Source: Isoetes taiwanensis (lineage: Eukaryota; Streptophyta; Lycopodiopsida; Isoetales; Isoetaceae). Taken from it: a DNA stretch of 64,000 bases. Positions 11,296 to 23,172 of the stretch are shown here, piece after piece. The first letter of the stretch is position 1; each line of letters starts with the position of its first letter. Below the pieces are notes generated by a model, which was not told the origin of the DNA, did not search any database, and saw nothing but the letters and a program-made list of their open reading frames with translations. A program made the position numbers and the translations under genes. Location of the stretch: assembly GCA_021234155.1 (NCBI GenBank), contig JAJEKV010000005.1:20506089-20570088 (forward strand), in the 5' to 3' direction.

Positions 11296-14200
11296 ATATC
11301 GATCAATGATAAAGCGAATAAACCTACACAATATGGTGAGTATTATGGCCTTAATCTAGATTCTACTTATCGCTATTGGATTCACTTTATACCATGCGTG
11401 CATGATGTTATTTATGAATTCGTATAAGCCGTTTCTCTGTATGCCACCATCAGATACTAATATAATCTTTCTTAGCAATATACGACCTGCATAACATCCT
11501 ACAAGCATAAACGCATAATATCCTACAACGTAATTTGTGGTCTGGCGAGTAAATTACAGCTTGCTAATGTTTATGAAGTTTTGCTCTGTGTAGCTTTATT
11601 GAATGATATTCTCGAGAAGAGTCCAACGGGATCTGCGGGCCCACCTAAGCCAGAGGTGTGTTTTTCTGGCAATAGTAACGTACATGTAAAAAATGACATC
11701 TAAAATTGCTGTGTCCTTATAATCGTTCAACTCTGTCTCAGGGCAGGCCAAAGTCCGGTCCTGCATGTAAGAGGAAAGCAAAACGGAAACACAAACTTAC
11801 ATCTGCGAATTTGCCGCGTAAGAAAAAAAGGTAAAGCTGAACTTTGCAAGGACAAGTAGATAGGTATTAGCTTTTCTTTATCAATTTTTCATCGCCCAGA
11901 TGATCTAATGCCATTAGCCTGATTGAACGTCATTTGAACCTAAGGGGCCACTAATACAAAGCCAATTTCTTGTTTACGGTGGCAATCAGTTTGCCTGATT
12001 GCACGTGTGGGAATGAGGGGTTCCAAGGACACCATCTGAGGGAAACCTTGATGTGAATTTTTAAAGAGAGGAGTCCAATCTAGCACATCTAAGTCCAGAA
12101 ACGAATTCTAAACCAGGCTGCAAGGCAAATTGATATGCAGATTTTTTTCATGAAGCTATTTGGTTATGAAATTGGTAAGGTAAAGTAGCAAATTTTTATT
12201 ATTGCTAGAATTTATTGGAGGAACTTGCAGATACTTCTTGTGGGTGAGTTCCTTGTTGACGAGAATTTTAGGTGATCTTATGAGGCAAGGTAGCCCAATT
12301 TACAGATCATTTAATGCCTTGTGGCATATGTATCCAATATTGGCATATCATTCGTTTCTTTATTGTGTCTTGGTTCTTTTTTATGGTTAAGGAGCTTTTA
12401 CCTATTTGCAGGAAAAAGACTGGCATAGACATAGATGAGTTGCGGGAATACTTTGGGTATACAGTGGTATGAAAAGGTTCAACCTTATGGTTGTTCTTGT
12501 TTCCATATTCAATAGCATCTTTATTTATATGATGATTACGCTTCTGAACCAGGATGCATCTGGAGGGGATGGAGTAAAGAATTCAGATCCTTGTGCCATT
12601 CATGATGTTGTATCCCACTCAATGGTAAGGGATTGTGTCTAACTTTATAATCATGAGGATCATAAGTCCGTCTTCCATGAGCTAGTGCATCACTTTCTCT
12701 TGTGGGCAACTATTTTCCCATGTCACATCCTCGATGATTCTTGCGGCTTACACCAAGTCTGGCTTATGGACAGGTGGGGAATAAACTTGTCCACCTCCAG
12801 CTGGAGTGGATGTGATTTGCTCACCTTACCTTATAGACTTGGATCCCTGCAATAAATAATTGCTTTCCATAATGCTTATGGTGTGCATTTAAATGTCTCA
12901 TGTAGACAGTAAAGCACTGTGACAGAATAACAGGAGTTGAAATTAGGAACATCTCTCTCAACGTTGATCTCCATGACAAAAAGGGTTTGTTCTTTTTGTG
13001 AATAACGTCTGCAGCATGTTTGGGAAGGCTGAAGTTGTCCATTATAGATCATAGTGTGCATGCTCACCTTATCTAGGATCTCTGGTTTTGTTCTTTTTGT
13101 GAATAACATCTGCAGCATGTTTGGGAAGGCTGAAGTTGTTTATTATAGATCATAGTGTGCATGCTCACCTTATCTAGAATCTCTGGTTAACGGTATAAAG
13201 TAAAAGGAGAAGAATAATAAAGCATTCTCTATTATTTAAATTTCTTTAATTTGGTTTTTTCAGTTTGCGATCAATTTTCTCCTCTCCCCAAAAGTGAGTA
13301 GTATTGTGGACGTTAAAAAATCTATTCTGTTCTATTCCATTCTATTCATTCAAGCTCTATACAGATAGAATGAAGTTGATTCTCTTCATGAACCATGAAC
13401 TAATGTGCATGTTCCATGCATGGCTCTTACATTGTAACCTGAGGTAGAAATCCAGTAGTAAGCTCACCTGTCATCGGTATAAGGCTATTTATAATGCACA
13501 AGGTGGTTTAATTGGAAGTGAGAGTCATCGCTAGGTGAAGCCATGTTTCTTAGTCAAGAAACCATTATCAACCAATTATTGAAGAGCTAATGATTACGTA
13601 TTCTGTCAGGGTGATGATGCGGTGTGTGTTTCTGATGACGAGGAGACGGGAGATATCACCACATTGCAAACAGACAGCTTAGTGGATTCAAAACACAATT
13701 CTGCTATCGAGAAGTAAGTATTGTTCTGATTGGTTTTGTATTAATTCTAGTTTTATCGTTTCTCTTACAAATTTAGGTGTTCAGTTTGGATGTGCGCACG
13801 GTTGCATTTCCAACAAGGTATATGGTTGGCATAGCAGTTATTTTGCAGTACATTTTTTTACACAGTGGATTGTACTGTTATGTTAGGGATGACCCAGATG
13901 CAGTTGAAGTACATGTCTCTGACCTCAATTACTTACAAGATTTAGTTTACCTAAATGATACTGTGATTGATTTTCATATCAAGTACGGTATGCATTTACC
14001 ATGTAGTTTGCTGTTTCTATGTAAGTAGAACTGCTAACAGTAGGCATTAATTTTTGCTGTATTGGCATTTGTATTTGTTGTAGGTATATTCAAGTTTCAA
14101 ACATTGAGCCTGAAAGGAAGCAGATGTTCCATTTTTATAATAGTTTCTTTTTCAAACAACTCGTAGAATTCGTCTGTGCTCCGGTATAGAAAAAACCTGT

Positions 14201-15379
14201 TTACTTCCATATTATTTGGGTTGGTGTATTAACTACTTGTGCAGAGCTCTTTGGTGCACGAGAACAAGATTGTGAAACTGCGGAAATGGACTAAAGGCAT
14301 CGACATATTTCAAAAGTCTTATCTTATTCTACCTGTACATCATGGGTAATTTGACTTCATTCAGCTCCACTTACCTATGTTCAACAAAGTGCAGGCTTTA
14401 TCTTCTCAGAAGTATATGGGACTTATGATTGCATATACAGGTTTCATTGGAGCCTCGCAATTATTTGTTTTACGGAAGTATCCATTGAACATGAAAGCGT
14501 CCCAACATGCTATATCTTACATCTCGATTCCATGCAGAATGGGCACAAAACCAATTATATATGCGAGGTTATTCGTCGGTGAGTATGGATTCGCATTTTT
14601 TAAGATACACATGCGTACTTTTGGGTTATATACTCCGAGGCGCCATGTTATACTGGTTCATCTTTGTTTTTCTTAAATACCATAACTTGTATTATGTCTG
14701 CTTGCCATACTTTTTGATGATTTTTGAAGGTAAGATAGTAGCGGTTCCTCGTGTTAGGAACTTTTTAACTGTTGTGACAAGTCAGTGGGGGACTCTATCC
14801 TATACATCCTTTTAGTTGGGGCTGAATCTTATATAACAATAGTTTTTGCTGCTTACTAAAATTGTCGCTCTTGAATGCTCTACTAAGAAATGCCACTTGT
14901 AGATATTTGATTGCAGAGTGGGCCTCCCGTAAGCAAGCCGGTGATGTCTTCCATAAGATTGCCACTGACAATGTGAATGCTCTAGGAGAAAAGGAAAAGA
15001 ACACTCCAACAGTATCAACAAAACGAATAATGGTATACATGTTCTACCATTTATCAATTAACATGGTTGAGATGAACATAATTGAGATGCAATGCATGAT
15101 AATGTGTGTAGGTTCCTCGTCAAGAAAACGAGTTTGATTGTGGTTTATTCTTGCTTCATTTTATTGAACTGTTTGTGAAAGAAGCTCCCTCCAGACTGAA
15201 TCCAGACAGCATGAAACACATGGTATTGATTATAGTGTTTGTCAAATATTTGGAAGGAAGCTTATTTATGTTGTTGATTGCAGTTTGGAAAGCAATGGTT
15301 CAAGCCACTTGAAGCTTCAAGCTTAAGGATCTTGATTAGACAACATATTGAGAGATTGTTACAAGGAAATGAACGGTGA
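11296..15379 (+). CDS. ULP2/SPF-type SUMO-specific cysteine protease (C48), spliced
   Basis: Thirteen exons fit together with correct phase at every GT-AG junction: 11296-11335, 11594-11655, 11742-11830, 12412-12466, 12553-12624, 13610-13713, 13887-13982, 14084-14183, 14245-14345, 14441-14578, 14903-15032, 15112-15222 and 15284-15379 (stop TGA). They give 397 residues plus unresolved N-terminal sequence. The early part has a Lys/Arg-rich nuclear-localisation-like stretch (KRKAKRKHK, RKKKRKK). The catalytic domain starts with VHVSDLNYLQD and YLNDTVIDFHIKY, then FHFYNSFFFKQL and RKWTKGIDIF. The triad is His in GFHWSLAIIC, Asp in ILHLDSM and Cys in NEFDCGLFLLHF, with the oxyanion Gln in VPRQENE. 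The pattern resembles the Arabidopsis SPF1/SPF2 (ULP2-like) branch, nuclear proteases that remove SUMO from targets. All catalytic residues are present, so it is probably functional. Confidence 0.9.
12983..13187. repeat. 101-bp tandem duplication in an intron
   Basis: A unit of about 101 bp (from near 12983 and again from near 13084) is repeated head to tail with a few substitutions. It lies inside the 985-bp intron between the exons ending at 12624 and starting at 13610 of the SUMO protease gene, so it does not touch coding sequence. Confidence 0.85.
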
Positions 15380-16772
15380 ACACCCACAAATTCCAATAAT
15401 GATGTGAAGCAATCTCATGTCCAAGGACAGTGTACATTGTTACAATCGTGTATATTGGTTGGTTGGTTTTTTTGCATCCTCCAACTTCTGCTGTAAGATA
15501 GCCTCCAAAAGATTTATCCAATGGAAACTTCAGGTTTCTCAAGGTTTTGAGTATTCCCCTATTGAAACAAGTTTGTGGGCACATAGAAGGGGGTGTTCCT
15601 ACACTTAAAACATGGTTGCATCTTCGCAAGAATGTTGGATCATCATGTAGGAATAGCAAAATAAATGGATTGTATCTGAGTATATTGGTAATGACAAGAG
15701 TTACTTAGCGCACTGCCTCTACATTCAGGTTATTTTATATGGGGTTAAATTTTGTATGAACCTGGATGTTAACCTGGAGTGTTGTAATTTTATTGTCGTT
15801 TATTCGCACCACCATGCCAATGGTTGATAAATTGGAGAATCAGAATACTTTTCCGTTTTATTGTTGCAGCTAGTGGACAAGCATGCCGTCCTCCGATATG
15901 GCATATTTTGGTCTTGGTCTTCAAGAGCAGCATGCAAGGCATCGGCAACGATAGCTTGTTCGTGTTCACGTGTGAATACATTGTTCAAGAATACCATGAA
16001 TGATAAGAAAGAGCAGGAAATGCCAGTGAAAGGTACTATGTCCAAGCTGCTACATCTGGTAAACTTTAGCTAATACTTTATGTAAATGATGACTAGCCAG
16101 CTCCCGTGCTAGACCAAGAACAGGCGACTTGTTTGGCTTGAACGGGATGGTGCAGTGATGGAGAAGCAGCAACAACAAACGGATGCAACAGTTTACCTTA
16201 GAATGGCATAGCCACTTCCTACCTTAGAGTGGACGTCGGATGCCATCATCTCATTCGAGATAGCCAAGAATCTTGCTTGGCGAAAGTATTGTAATCATCA
16301 AGTTTTGAACACTAAATTCACATACACAAGATGCATGTGCAACTTATGTTGCGTATTTCCATATCTTTGTTCCTTTCTAGTGCATAGTCAAGAAAAGAAA
16401 ACCAACTAACCAACTAACCTTTGTGAATGAGCCATTAGAGTTATGGGGGATTCACATGCACAAATGGGGATGGGCTAGCTCAAAAATTGCTGATCCTGTG
16501 CTGAAATTACAATTCTCAACCCCATTGAGAGGCCTGCGTTGCTGAGGCAGCCTGCCTGCTATGTCCCATTTCTTACTTAGTCAATTTTCAGCTTTGAAGC
16601 AAAAATTGCCCATGTGAGTCGCCCATTAGACCCTCCCTTTACTTCCAAATCGGGGTTTTTTTTGTCTCAAATAGTCTCTCGTATCCCTGACTGCCCTAAA
16701 TATCAAATAGACACGGAAAATGCAAATATTAAATAGAGGCACAAAAATATGTGTTTACTTCCCACAAAGATA
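15380..16772. other. No gene seen; downstream of the SUMO protease gene
   Basis: Probable 3' untranslated region followed by intergenic sequence. Frames at 15336-15659 and 15790-16073 occur on both strands and show no motif. I see no second gene. Confidence 0.4.
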
Positions 16773-17330
16773 AGCAGACTTTATTCTATATGGGATAGGC
16801 AAACTTCTATTCTATCCATGGCAACATTTGATTGGGATAGGCAAACTTCTAATTTATATAGATAGATAGTTGTTTTAACGTTACGCCACTAGGCAGAGCG
16901 TCTAATAGGGATCGACAAACTTCTATTTTATATAGATAGAACGCCATTAGGCAGAGCATCTAACTGAACATGTAACCACACATCACACTACATTGCTCGA
17001 TCAGGCCCTGCTCCCAACCACTATTGCATCTGTGGGATTGTAACTGAACATGTGACCACACATCATACTACATTGCTAAGTTTTTGCCCTCCTGCCCCAA
17101 CCACTATTGCATATCTCCCCCCCCAAAAGCCCCAACCACTAATGCATCGTGGGCCCTTTTTCCCACCTTTCAAAATAAAAGGGCCCCAACCACTATTGCA
17201 TATCATATGTAGAAGTTATAAAATGGGCCTTTTATTGACATATCCCAACCACTAATGCATCTTTGGGCCACCTCCCAACCCCTATTGCATCTGCGGGCCC
17301 TGCTCCCAACCATTAATGCATCTGTGGGAT
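16773..17330. repeat. Cluster of short degenerate direct repeats
   Basis: Two motif families recur. One is gataggcaaacttctattctat between about 16790 and 16930. The other is a ccaaccactattgcatctgtggg type unit repeated many times between about 16975 and 17330, with the phrase cacacatcacactacattgct at 16977 and again near 17055. The spacing is irregular, so this is a degenerate minisatellite rather than a clean tandem array. Confidence 0.6.
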
Positions 17331-17339
17331 TTAATGTCT

Positions 17340-17428
17340 AATAGTTCAGAGTGCGATTCTTGGCAATCTCGAACTTGAGACCTGTAGTTGCTCGAACTAG
17401 TGTGTTACCGCTAGACCAAAGACCCAAA
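17340..17428 (-). mobile_element. tRNA-derived SINE head (candidate)
   Basis: On the minus strand, tctagcggtaac (17404-17415) resembles the polymerase III A box and gttcgagatt (17365-17374) resembles the B box, about 30 bp apart as in tRNA-headed SINEs. It does not fold into an evident intact tRNA, so I do not call a tRNA gene. The body and tail, which would lie to the left, are not delimited. Confidence 0.45.
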
Positions 17429-18046
17429 CTAGTGGGATGGGCAGACTTATGTTTCTACTCCATGTGGATGTAAAAATCTATTTTGTATACACAAACCTCA
17501 AACTATGATCAAACTCCATAGATATTATGGGGACCAAAAATCAGAATAAGAACGAGAACATGTGTAAACATAATAGCCAAGAAATAAGCTGCATCTGCAC
17601 TTTGGCAAAGAAAGATATCCAGCATGGCCGTGGCCCCTGCAAAGATTTCCATTCAAATGTAGGGGACGAAGAAGGGTATTTTTCCAACCTCTGGTCAAAC
17701 ATAAAAAAATCAGAGAGAAAAAGGAGCTTTTGCAACTCTAAGTAGATATGAAGCGCAGAAAAGACGAGATTGGAACAATATCTTAAATTTACTGGACCTT
17801 CGTTAGCTCTATGGTACAATCCTCTGCTCTCTGGAGTTTGCTGTGATGTGAACGTTAAAATCATATCTATCTATCTTCTTAGTGGCTCATGAGACGTATG
17901 ATTATTTATGATTGGAAAGTGGCAAAGACGTGCAAGGCTAAAAAAAATACCATCTAGGATTTAACTTAACAGATGGAGTCCACAACTATAACAAATACGA
18001 ACACCCTCCCACGTCCTAAGATTGTAATTTTAAAATAGCATCATCC

Positions 18047-19457
18047 ATGAGTTATGTTCCCAATATTCATCTCATTTGGAGCACCATGTTCTTCAAGAAA
18101 AATTTCAACGATTGTTTGGACAACTTAGAGAGATGCATATTGGTGGTTCTTATTGTGGCCGCTTTTCTATTTAGTTCTAGTGTTGTGCACCTTGGCATTA
18201 AGCCAATTTCTTTTTCAGCAGCTTCCACAAAAGCTTCAAAATCTACCATACAGGTAGCAAAGAGCATATAATATGTTTTTGTCTAAAAATCCTATATGTT
18301 TTTGTTTGAAAATCATATCAGATTCTTGGTTTGATGTGTTGCAGCCAAGAGTGGCAATTTGTTTGACGGGAGGTGCTAGAGAATTCGAGTTAACAGGTCC
18401 CTCAATCGGCAAAAGAGTGCTAGATGTTTACGAAAGGGCGGATATTTTCTTAAATGCTCCGCTTGACAGAGATTCATACAAATTGCTGTTGCTAAATGGA
18501 AAGAGAAGATTTGCAATTGCTAGGATTTCCAGGCAGAGGCCAATCAAGGAGACCCGCATGTACAGAGATCTCCTGTCACCGGGAGGATCTGCAAACGGAA
18601 TCCAAGTAAGATCCACATCCAATCAAAGACACAATTGATTTATTTGTGCTGAAATTCTGGTGGGTTTTGATCAGGGATTACTGCAGTATTTTAATCTGGT
18701 GGAGGGGTGTTGGAACATGATCACGTTTTACGAAAGGCACAACAGGATCAAGTACGACTGGATCATCAGAGCAAGGCTAGATTCATACTGGAGCGCCCCG
18801 ATCGATCCGATCGAGAGTTTCCCAAAGGGGGCGTACACAATCCCAATCGGATCGAATTATTTCGGGCTGAACGATCGATTTGGGGTAGGAGATCGAGAAA
18901 CAAGCAGGGTGGCGCTGCAGCGATTCAGTATCCTGCCCAAGATCTACAACAGAACAAATCTGAGATTTATAAACTCAGAGACAGCGTACAAGGCCCAGTT
19001 CGATTTGAATCATGGGGTGAGAATCGAAAGCCGGATGATCCCGTGTTGCGTGGTGTCGCACAAGTGCTTCAATTGGCCTCTGAATGCGTTCGATCTGCCG
19101 GTGGCTTCCATGGGCAGCAAAGGGCCTCTTAATGGGGCTTACTGCAGGCCATGCGACGCTGCAGCACAAGGATCTAACGCCAGGGCCATGCATGATCGAT
19201 TGAACGTCGACTGGGCTTGGATCGGGCCTCCTGCTGCCATGGATCTGCAGCTCTGTAACTCTTCCTCGGATTGGCCCCGCAATTGGACGCAGATTTTTGA
19301 TGCCGCTGCAGGCCCTTTCGCTGCCCGGAAACGCAGATTCATGCAGTCGGTTTCTTTGGAAGATTGCGTTTCTCGTATGGAGAATTTTAGAAAAAAGTGG
19401 CAATTTTGGGACGCTCCTTCTCCTCTTCATGTTTGCATGGAACATTTTTATTCTTGA
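18047..19457 (+). CDS. Plant DUF7796-type membrane protein, glycosyltransferase-like
   Basis: Three exons, 18047-18253, 18345-18605 and 18675-19457, all in phase 0, give 416 residues. Introns are only 91 and 69 nt. The first exon encodes a short N-terminus and one hydrophobic segment (CILVVLIVAAFLFSSSVV, about residues 31-48), as in a type II Golgi-type membrane protein. The lumenal part has RVAICLTGGAREFELTGPSI, RVLDVYERADIFLNAPLD, GIQGLLQYFNLVEGCWNMI, YDWIIRARLDSYW, GLNDRFGVGD and SETAYKAQ. A Cys-rich patch (CCVVSHKC, YCRPCD) follows, then a conserved-looking tail. The order matches plant proteins related to Arabidopsis AT2G04280/AT4G12700. The R-x-R-x-D-x-Y-W motif suggests a nucleotide-sugar enzyme, but the activity is not established to my knowledge. 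The start is chosen as the first ATG before the membrane segment. Confidence 0.85.
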
Positions 19458-20395
19458 CCTTAGCATTTTTCTTCATTTTTTACATCCTATTTTTATTTGG
19501 ATGTATTCTAGCATAATAGGTGCAGAATAATTTGTCACTCTTTGATCCTGCAGCTAGTTATAATCTTGAAATCCCCTTGCTTATTCAGATACCTTCATCA
19601 GGTTACTAGGAAGAAACTACTCTATTATTATGTACAGACTTGGAACAACATCTAAAAAATGGCGTTCTTCATGAAAAATCCGGTACCAAATCTTGGAGAG
19701 AGCTCCACTTGTGTTCTCACCCTATAGCTATAGGCCATTCATCCAAATATGGGCCATGAGATTTAGATTGACTTGATAATTGATTTCTATGATAAGTTAA
19801 GAAAGGAAGTCATTGTAATCATCATTAACATATAACAAAACTAATTTTTCCAAAGGATCGACTTCACGCTTCATATTCATGAACTTCATGCCTTTTGTAA
19901 TTGTCCCACACATTGTCATAATGTAAATTGCAAGTCTTTCAACAAATGGAATGGACAATGCTCTACCTCCCACTCCGCGAATTCCCTGAATTCCCCACAA
20001 CCAACTGGGATTAGCCTCCCAGAAAGCTAATGAGGAAGCCTTGCTTCCTCTTGATTCTACACCACGGAATCAAATGGATTGGAATTATGTAGAGGATAAT
20101 TTTTGCAAGCACAGGGGCCCCGAATTGTTCCCTCCAATCTAATACATACCCAATGTATCCAAAAGGATGGATTCTAATTAGAACTATAGCAAGGGTTTGG
20201 AAAACCGTTCTTCCTCAATTACAAAATTGGGTGTTCTATCAAAGCGTAACAATCTGCAATTTATATTGCCTCTACCTATTCTGCATGCATCCAAATGCAA
20301 AACCTATCCTTTACATGTAGATTCCATGCCTTCACATGCTCTTTACATACATGGATCGGATCTGTAACTCCGTCCATTATGATCAGACCCAAAAG
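19458..20395. other. No gene seen; intergenic
   Basis: AT-rich sequence downstream of the DUF7796-type gene, containing its probable 3' untranslated region. The minus-strand frame at 19797-20000 has no recognisable motif. Confidence 0.4.
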
Positions 20396-20806
20396 TTAGT
20401 TTCTCTTTGGTTTTTTCTCATTGTGTTGAATTCGTTTTAGAACTTTAAAGGGTCCGGCATAACGCGGGGCAAACTCCAAGTATGACAAATAATCTTTCCA
20501 CTTACAATGTTTCTCATGAACAAACCTCAGCGTATCCTCAACGATCATGTTGATCCTCTCAATTTGATCACCAGTCTGCAGATGACTACCACTACTCATA
20601 CGCAACCAAACCTTTAATCCCTTCATAAGATCTCTCCAAAATTGACCTATGAACTTACTATCCCTATCACTTACAATGGATAAAAGAAATCCAAAAGTAA
20701 AAAGTATATATTGCATATAAGCTGCAACTATGTGAAATCCAGTAGCATTACCCTTTAGAGGTATGAACTTGGGACACCGACATCCTCCTTTTTTTTCCTT
20801 TTTCAT
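20396..20806 (-). pseudogene. Ty3/Gypsy integrase fragment
   Basis: The minus-strand frame contains SIVSDRDSKFIGQFW (integrase core second Asp region), a degraded equivalent of the GQxERxN motif (GDQIERINMIVEDTLR) and, near its end, ARYAGPFKVLKRI, which is typical of the integrase C-terminus. The first Asp region and the spacing around AFNNS-like sequence are missing, so the copy is internally deleted. It abuts the left edge of the Copia remnant. Confidence 0.75.
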
Positions 20807-20889
20807 TTATTGCCACATCATCACAAACGATTATCCAATAACATTTGAACTTCAATCATTAAAACTCCAACATTTCTAGATATTACCTG

Positions 20890-23150
20890 AATGCTGGATG
20901 CCAATGTCTTTCCTAAATTGTACATGTTTACTTTCATTCAATGCCTTTGTTAAAATATCTGCTTGTTGTTTACCTGTGGATATATATTGCAAGTCAATTT
21001 CACCTCTGGCAACTTTCTCTGATGTAATGATAATGAAGATCAATATGCTTCATCCTCGAATGCAAGACAGGTTTTTTGGCAATGGCAATAAAACTCCTAT
21101 TATCACAATATAATTTCGTTGGGCATGATTGTTTTTCTCCTAACTCACTTAATAATCGCCTCAACCAAATGATTTCTCTGCTTTTGCGGGGGATCGCGGA
21201 TGCATATTCTGGACTCGTGCTGAACATCGCCGCCGCGATTACGTTTTCTTGCTACACCATGAGATAACTATCCCGTTGAGCTTACATAGATACCCTATTG
21301 TGGGATTTGCATTAGTCTCGTCTCCAGCCCAATGCGCATGATATGGCGGTTAATTACTTCAACCACCTCAGGATTTTTGTCATGATTTCTAGTATAACAG
21401 ATTCCAAGCTGCAATGTACCTTTCAGATATCTAAGAACACGTTTAGCTGCAATCCAATGTTCCCAGCCTGGATTATTCAAATATCTACTCAATAAATTGA
21501 CTGCAAATGCAATATCTAGTCTAGTGGCATTTGCCACATATAGCAAACTCCCGATAAGTTCCCTGTATGGTATTCTTTGCATTTTTCTGTTATCTTCTAC
21601 AGTCACATGAGACATTAGGGTTTTTTTGAGATTAAAAAAGGGCCTTCAAAATATGCCAACTAAGCCAAATGAAGATAAATGAACTACCAATAAGAAATCA
21701 GAGCCTGACGGGTCCAGTCAGCAAAACTGTTATAACTAACTCACTGGATCACATTTTCTAGCATAACTATTGATAGAAAAGTTCAAATGAGCTCTCGTTT
21801 AGTGCAATGGATAGATCTCGTTGAGATCTTTCCAATCTTAGGTGCTTTGCACATATTTTAACCACTTATGATTGTCAAAACTCTAAAAAATATGGTTTTT
21901 ACCATTTTTTACTATCCTCACTAGGCTAAAAGATATGCAAACCACCCAAGGTTGGAAAGATCTCAATGACATCTATCTATTGCACCCAAACAAGAGCTCA
22001 TTTAGACTTTTCTATCAACACTTATGCTAGAAAATGTGATCCAGTGAGTTAGTTATAATTGTTTTGTTGACTGGATTACCAGTTCTGTTTTCTGATTGGT
22101 TGTTCATATAGCTTAGTCAGCAATTCTTAGAAGGCCCTTTTATGATCTCAAAAAATCCCTAATGCATATCTCCACATATTCTCTTATTAGCCACCAAAGG
22201 AGTTGGTACTGGCTTACATTCTGTCATAAAGAAATCATCCAGCATCTTCGTAATACCCTATACTTGTGTTAAAATCCACACCCCAGCTTGTCTATCTCTA
22301 TAAACCTCCATACCCAAAAGTTTCCTCAAGCCACCGAGATCACTGTGTTGAAATCTATTTTCCAAGATACCTTTGCAATCATTTAAAATACTTCAATCAC
22401 TTGCGCTCATAACATAATCATCAACGTATAAAGCTATAATGCAGAATTCATCATCTACTTTCTTTATGTACAAGTTACCTTCACTTTCTAATTTCTCAAA
22501 TCCTTGGCATTTATGCATACATACTATTGTCTAGCCGCTTGCTTAAGCTCATAAACTGCTTTCTTCAGTTTGCAAACTTTGTTACCTTGCATCTCAAAAC
22601 CAACTGGCTGCTCCATATAGATCTCTTCATCCGAATCTCCATTCAAGAAAGCAGTCTTTACATCCATATGATCAAGTTCCAAATCATGCTCCACTGCTAA
22701 AGCAATTAAAGCTCGCAAACTTGTTAACTTGACAATAGGAGAAAATGTATCGTGATAATCTTTTCCATACTTTTGTATAAAACCACGAGCTACAAGTCTT
22801 GCTTTGTACCTTTCAATTTTCCCGTCTGGTCCTTTCTTTATTTTGAAAACCCACTTACATCCGACCATATTTTTCTCCTTCGGTCAAGGTGCAAGATCAT
22901 ATAGGTACCTGTATGTCTGAATGAGTCGAGTTCTTCACACATAGCATTTCTCCACTTATCTGCATCTAATGAATTGACACCTTCAACATATGTTTTAGGC
23001 TCCATGACACTTGACACAGAAGATGGCCGTTGCTCCCCTGTGCTGTCTCCTAATTCATTCTCTTTAAATCTTGATAGTGGTCTATGCTCACGAGTACTTA
23101 CCATGCTCATTTCTCCCATACAATGATGTATCAAAAGATACTTCCTGCTT
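20890..23150 (-). pseudogene. Copia reverse transcriptase and RNase H, broken
   Basis: Read from right to left: VGCKWVFKIKKGPDG, KARLVARGF, DVKTAFLNGDSDEEIYMEQP and VYELKQAARQ (22524-22868), then LYVDDYVM near 22405-22435 (catalytic Asp pair). After the MITE come RELIGSLLYVANATRLDIAF, RVLRYLKGT (21295-21615), KSREIIWLRRLLSELG, TKLYCDNRSFIAIAK and HSRMKHIDLHYHYIRE (21000-21227), and finally a broken QADILTKAL near 20940. The frame shifts repeatedly. Part of the RNase H between 21227 and 21295 is rearranged. Confidence 0.85.
21618..22159. mobile_element. MITE with ~230-bp inverted arms, TA target site (Tc1/mariner-like)
   Basis: The left arm begins GGGTTTTTTTGAGAT and the right arm ends ATCTCAAAAAATCCC. 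The two arms match as inverted repeats over about 230 bp with scattered mismatches, leaving a short central loop near 21870-21915. TA flanks both sides (21616-21617 and 22160-22161). Removing the element and one TA restores an uninterrupted Copia reading (RYAL then MSHVTVED). This fits a non-autonomous element with TA duplication. No transposase is encoded. Confidence 0.8.
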
Positions 23151-23172
23151 CAATCTTTCTGCATTATGACGT

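Noticed and set aside
17358-17425. tRNA gene
   Set aside because: A-box-like and B-box-like sequences are present, but I could not form a full cloverleaf. A SINE head fits better.
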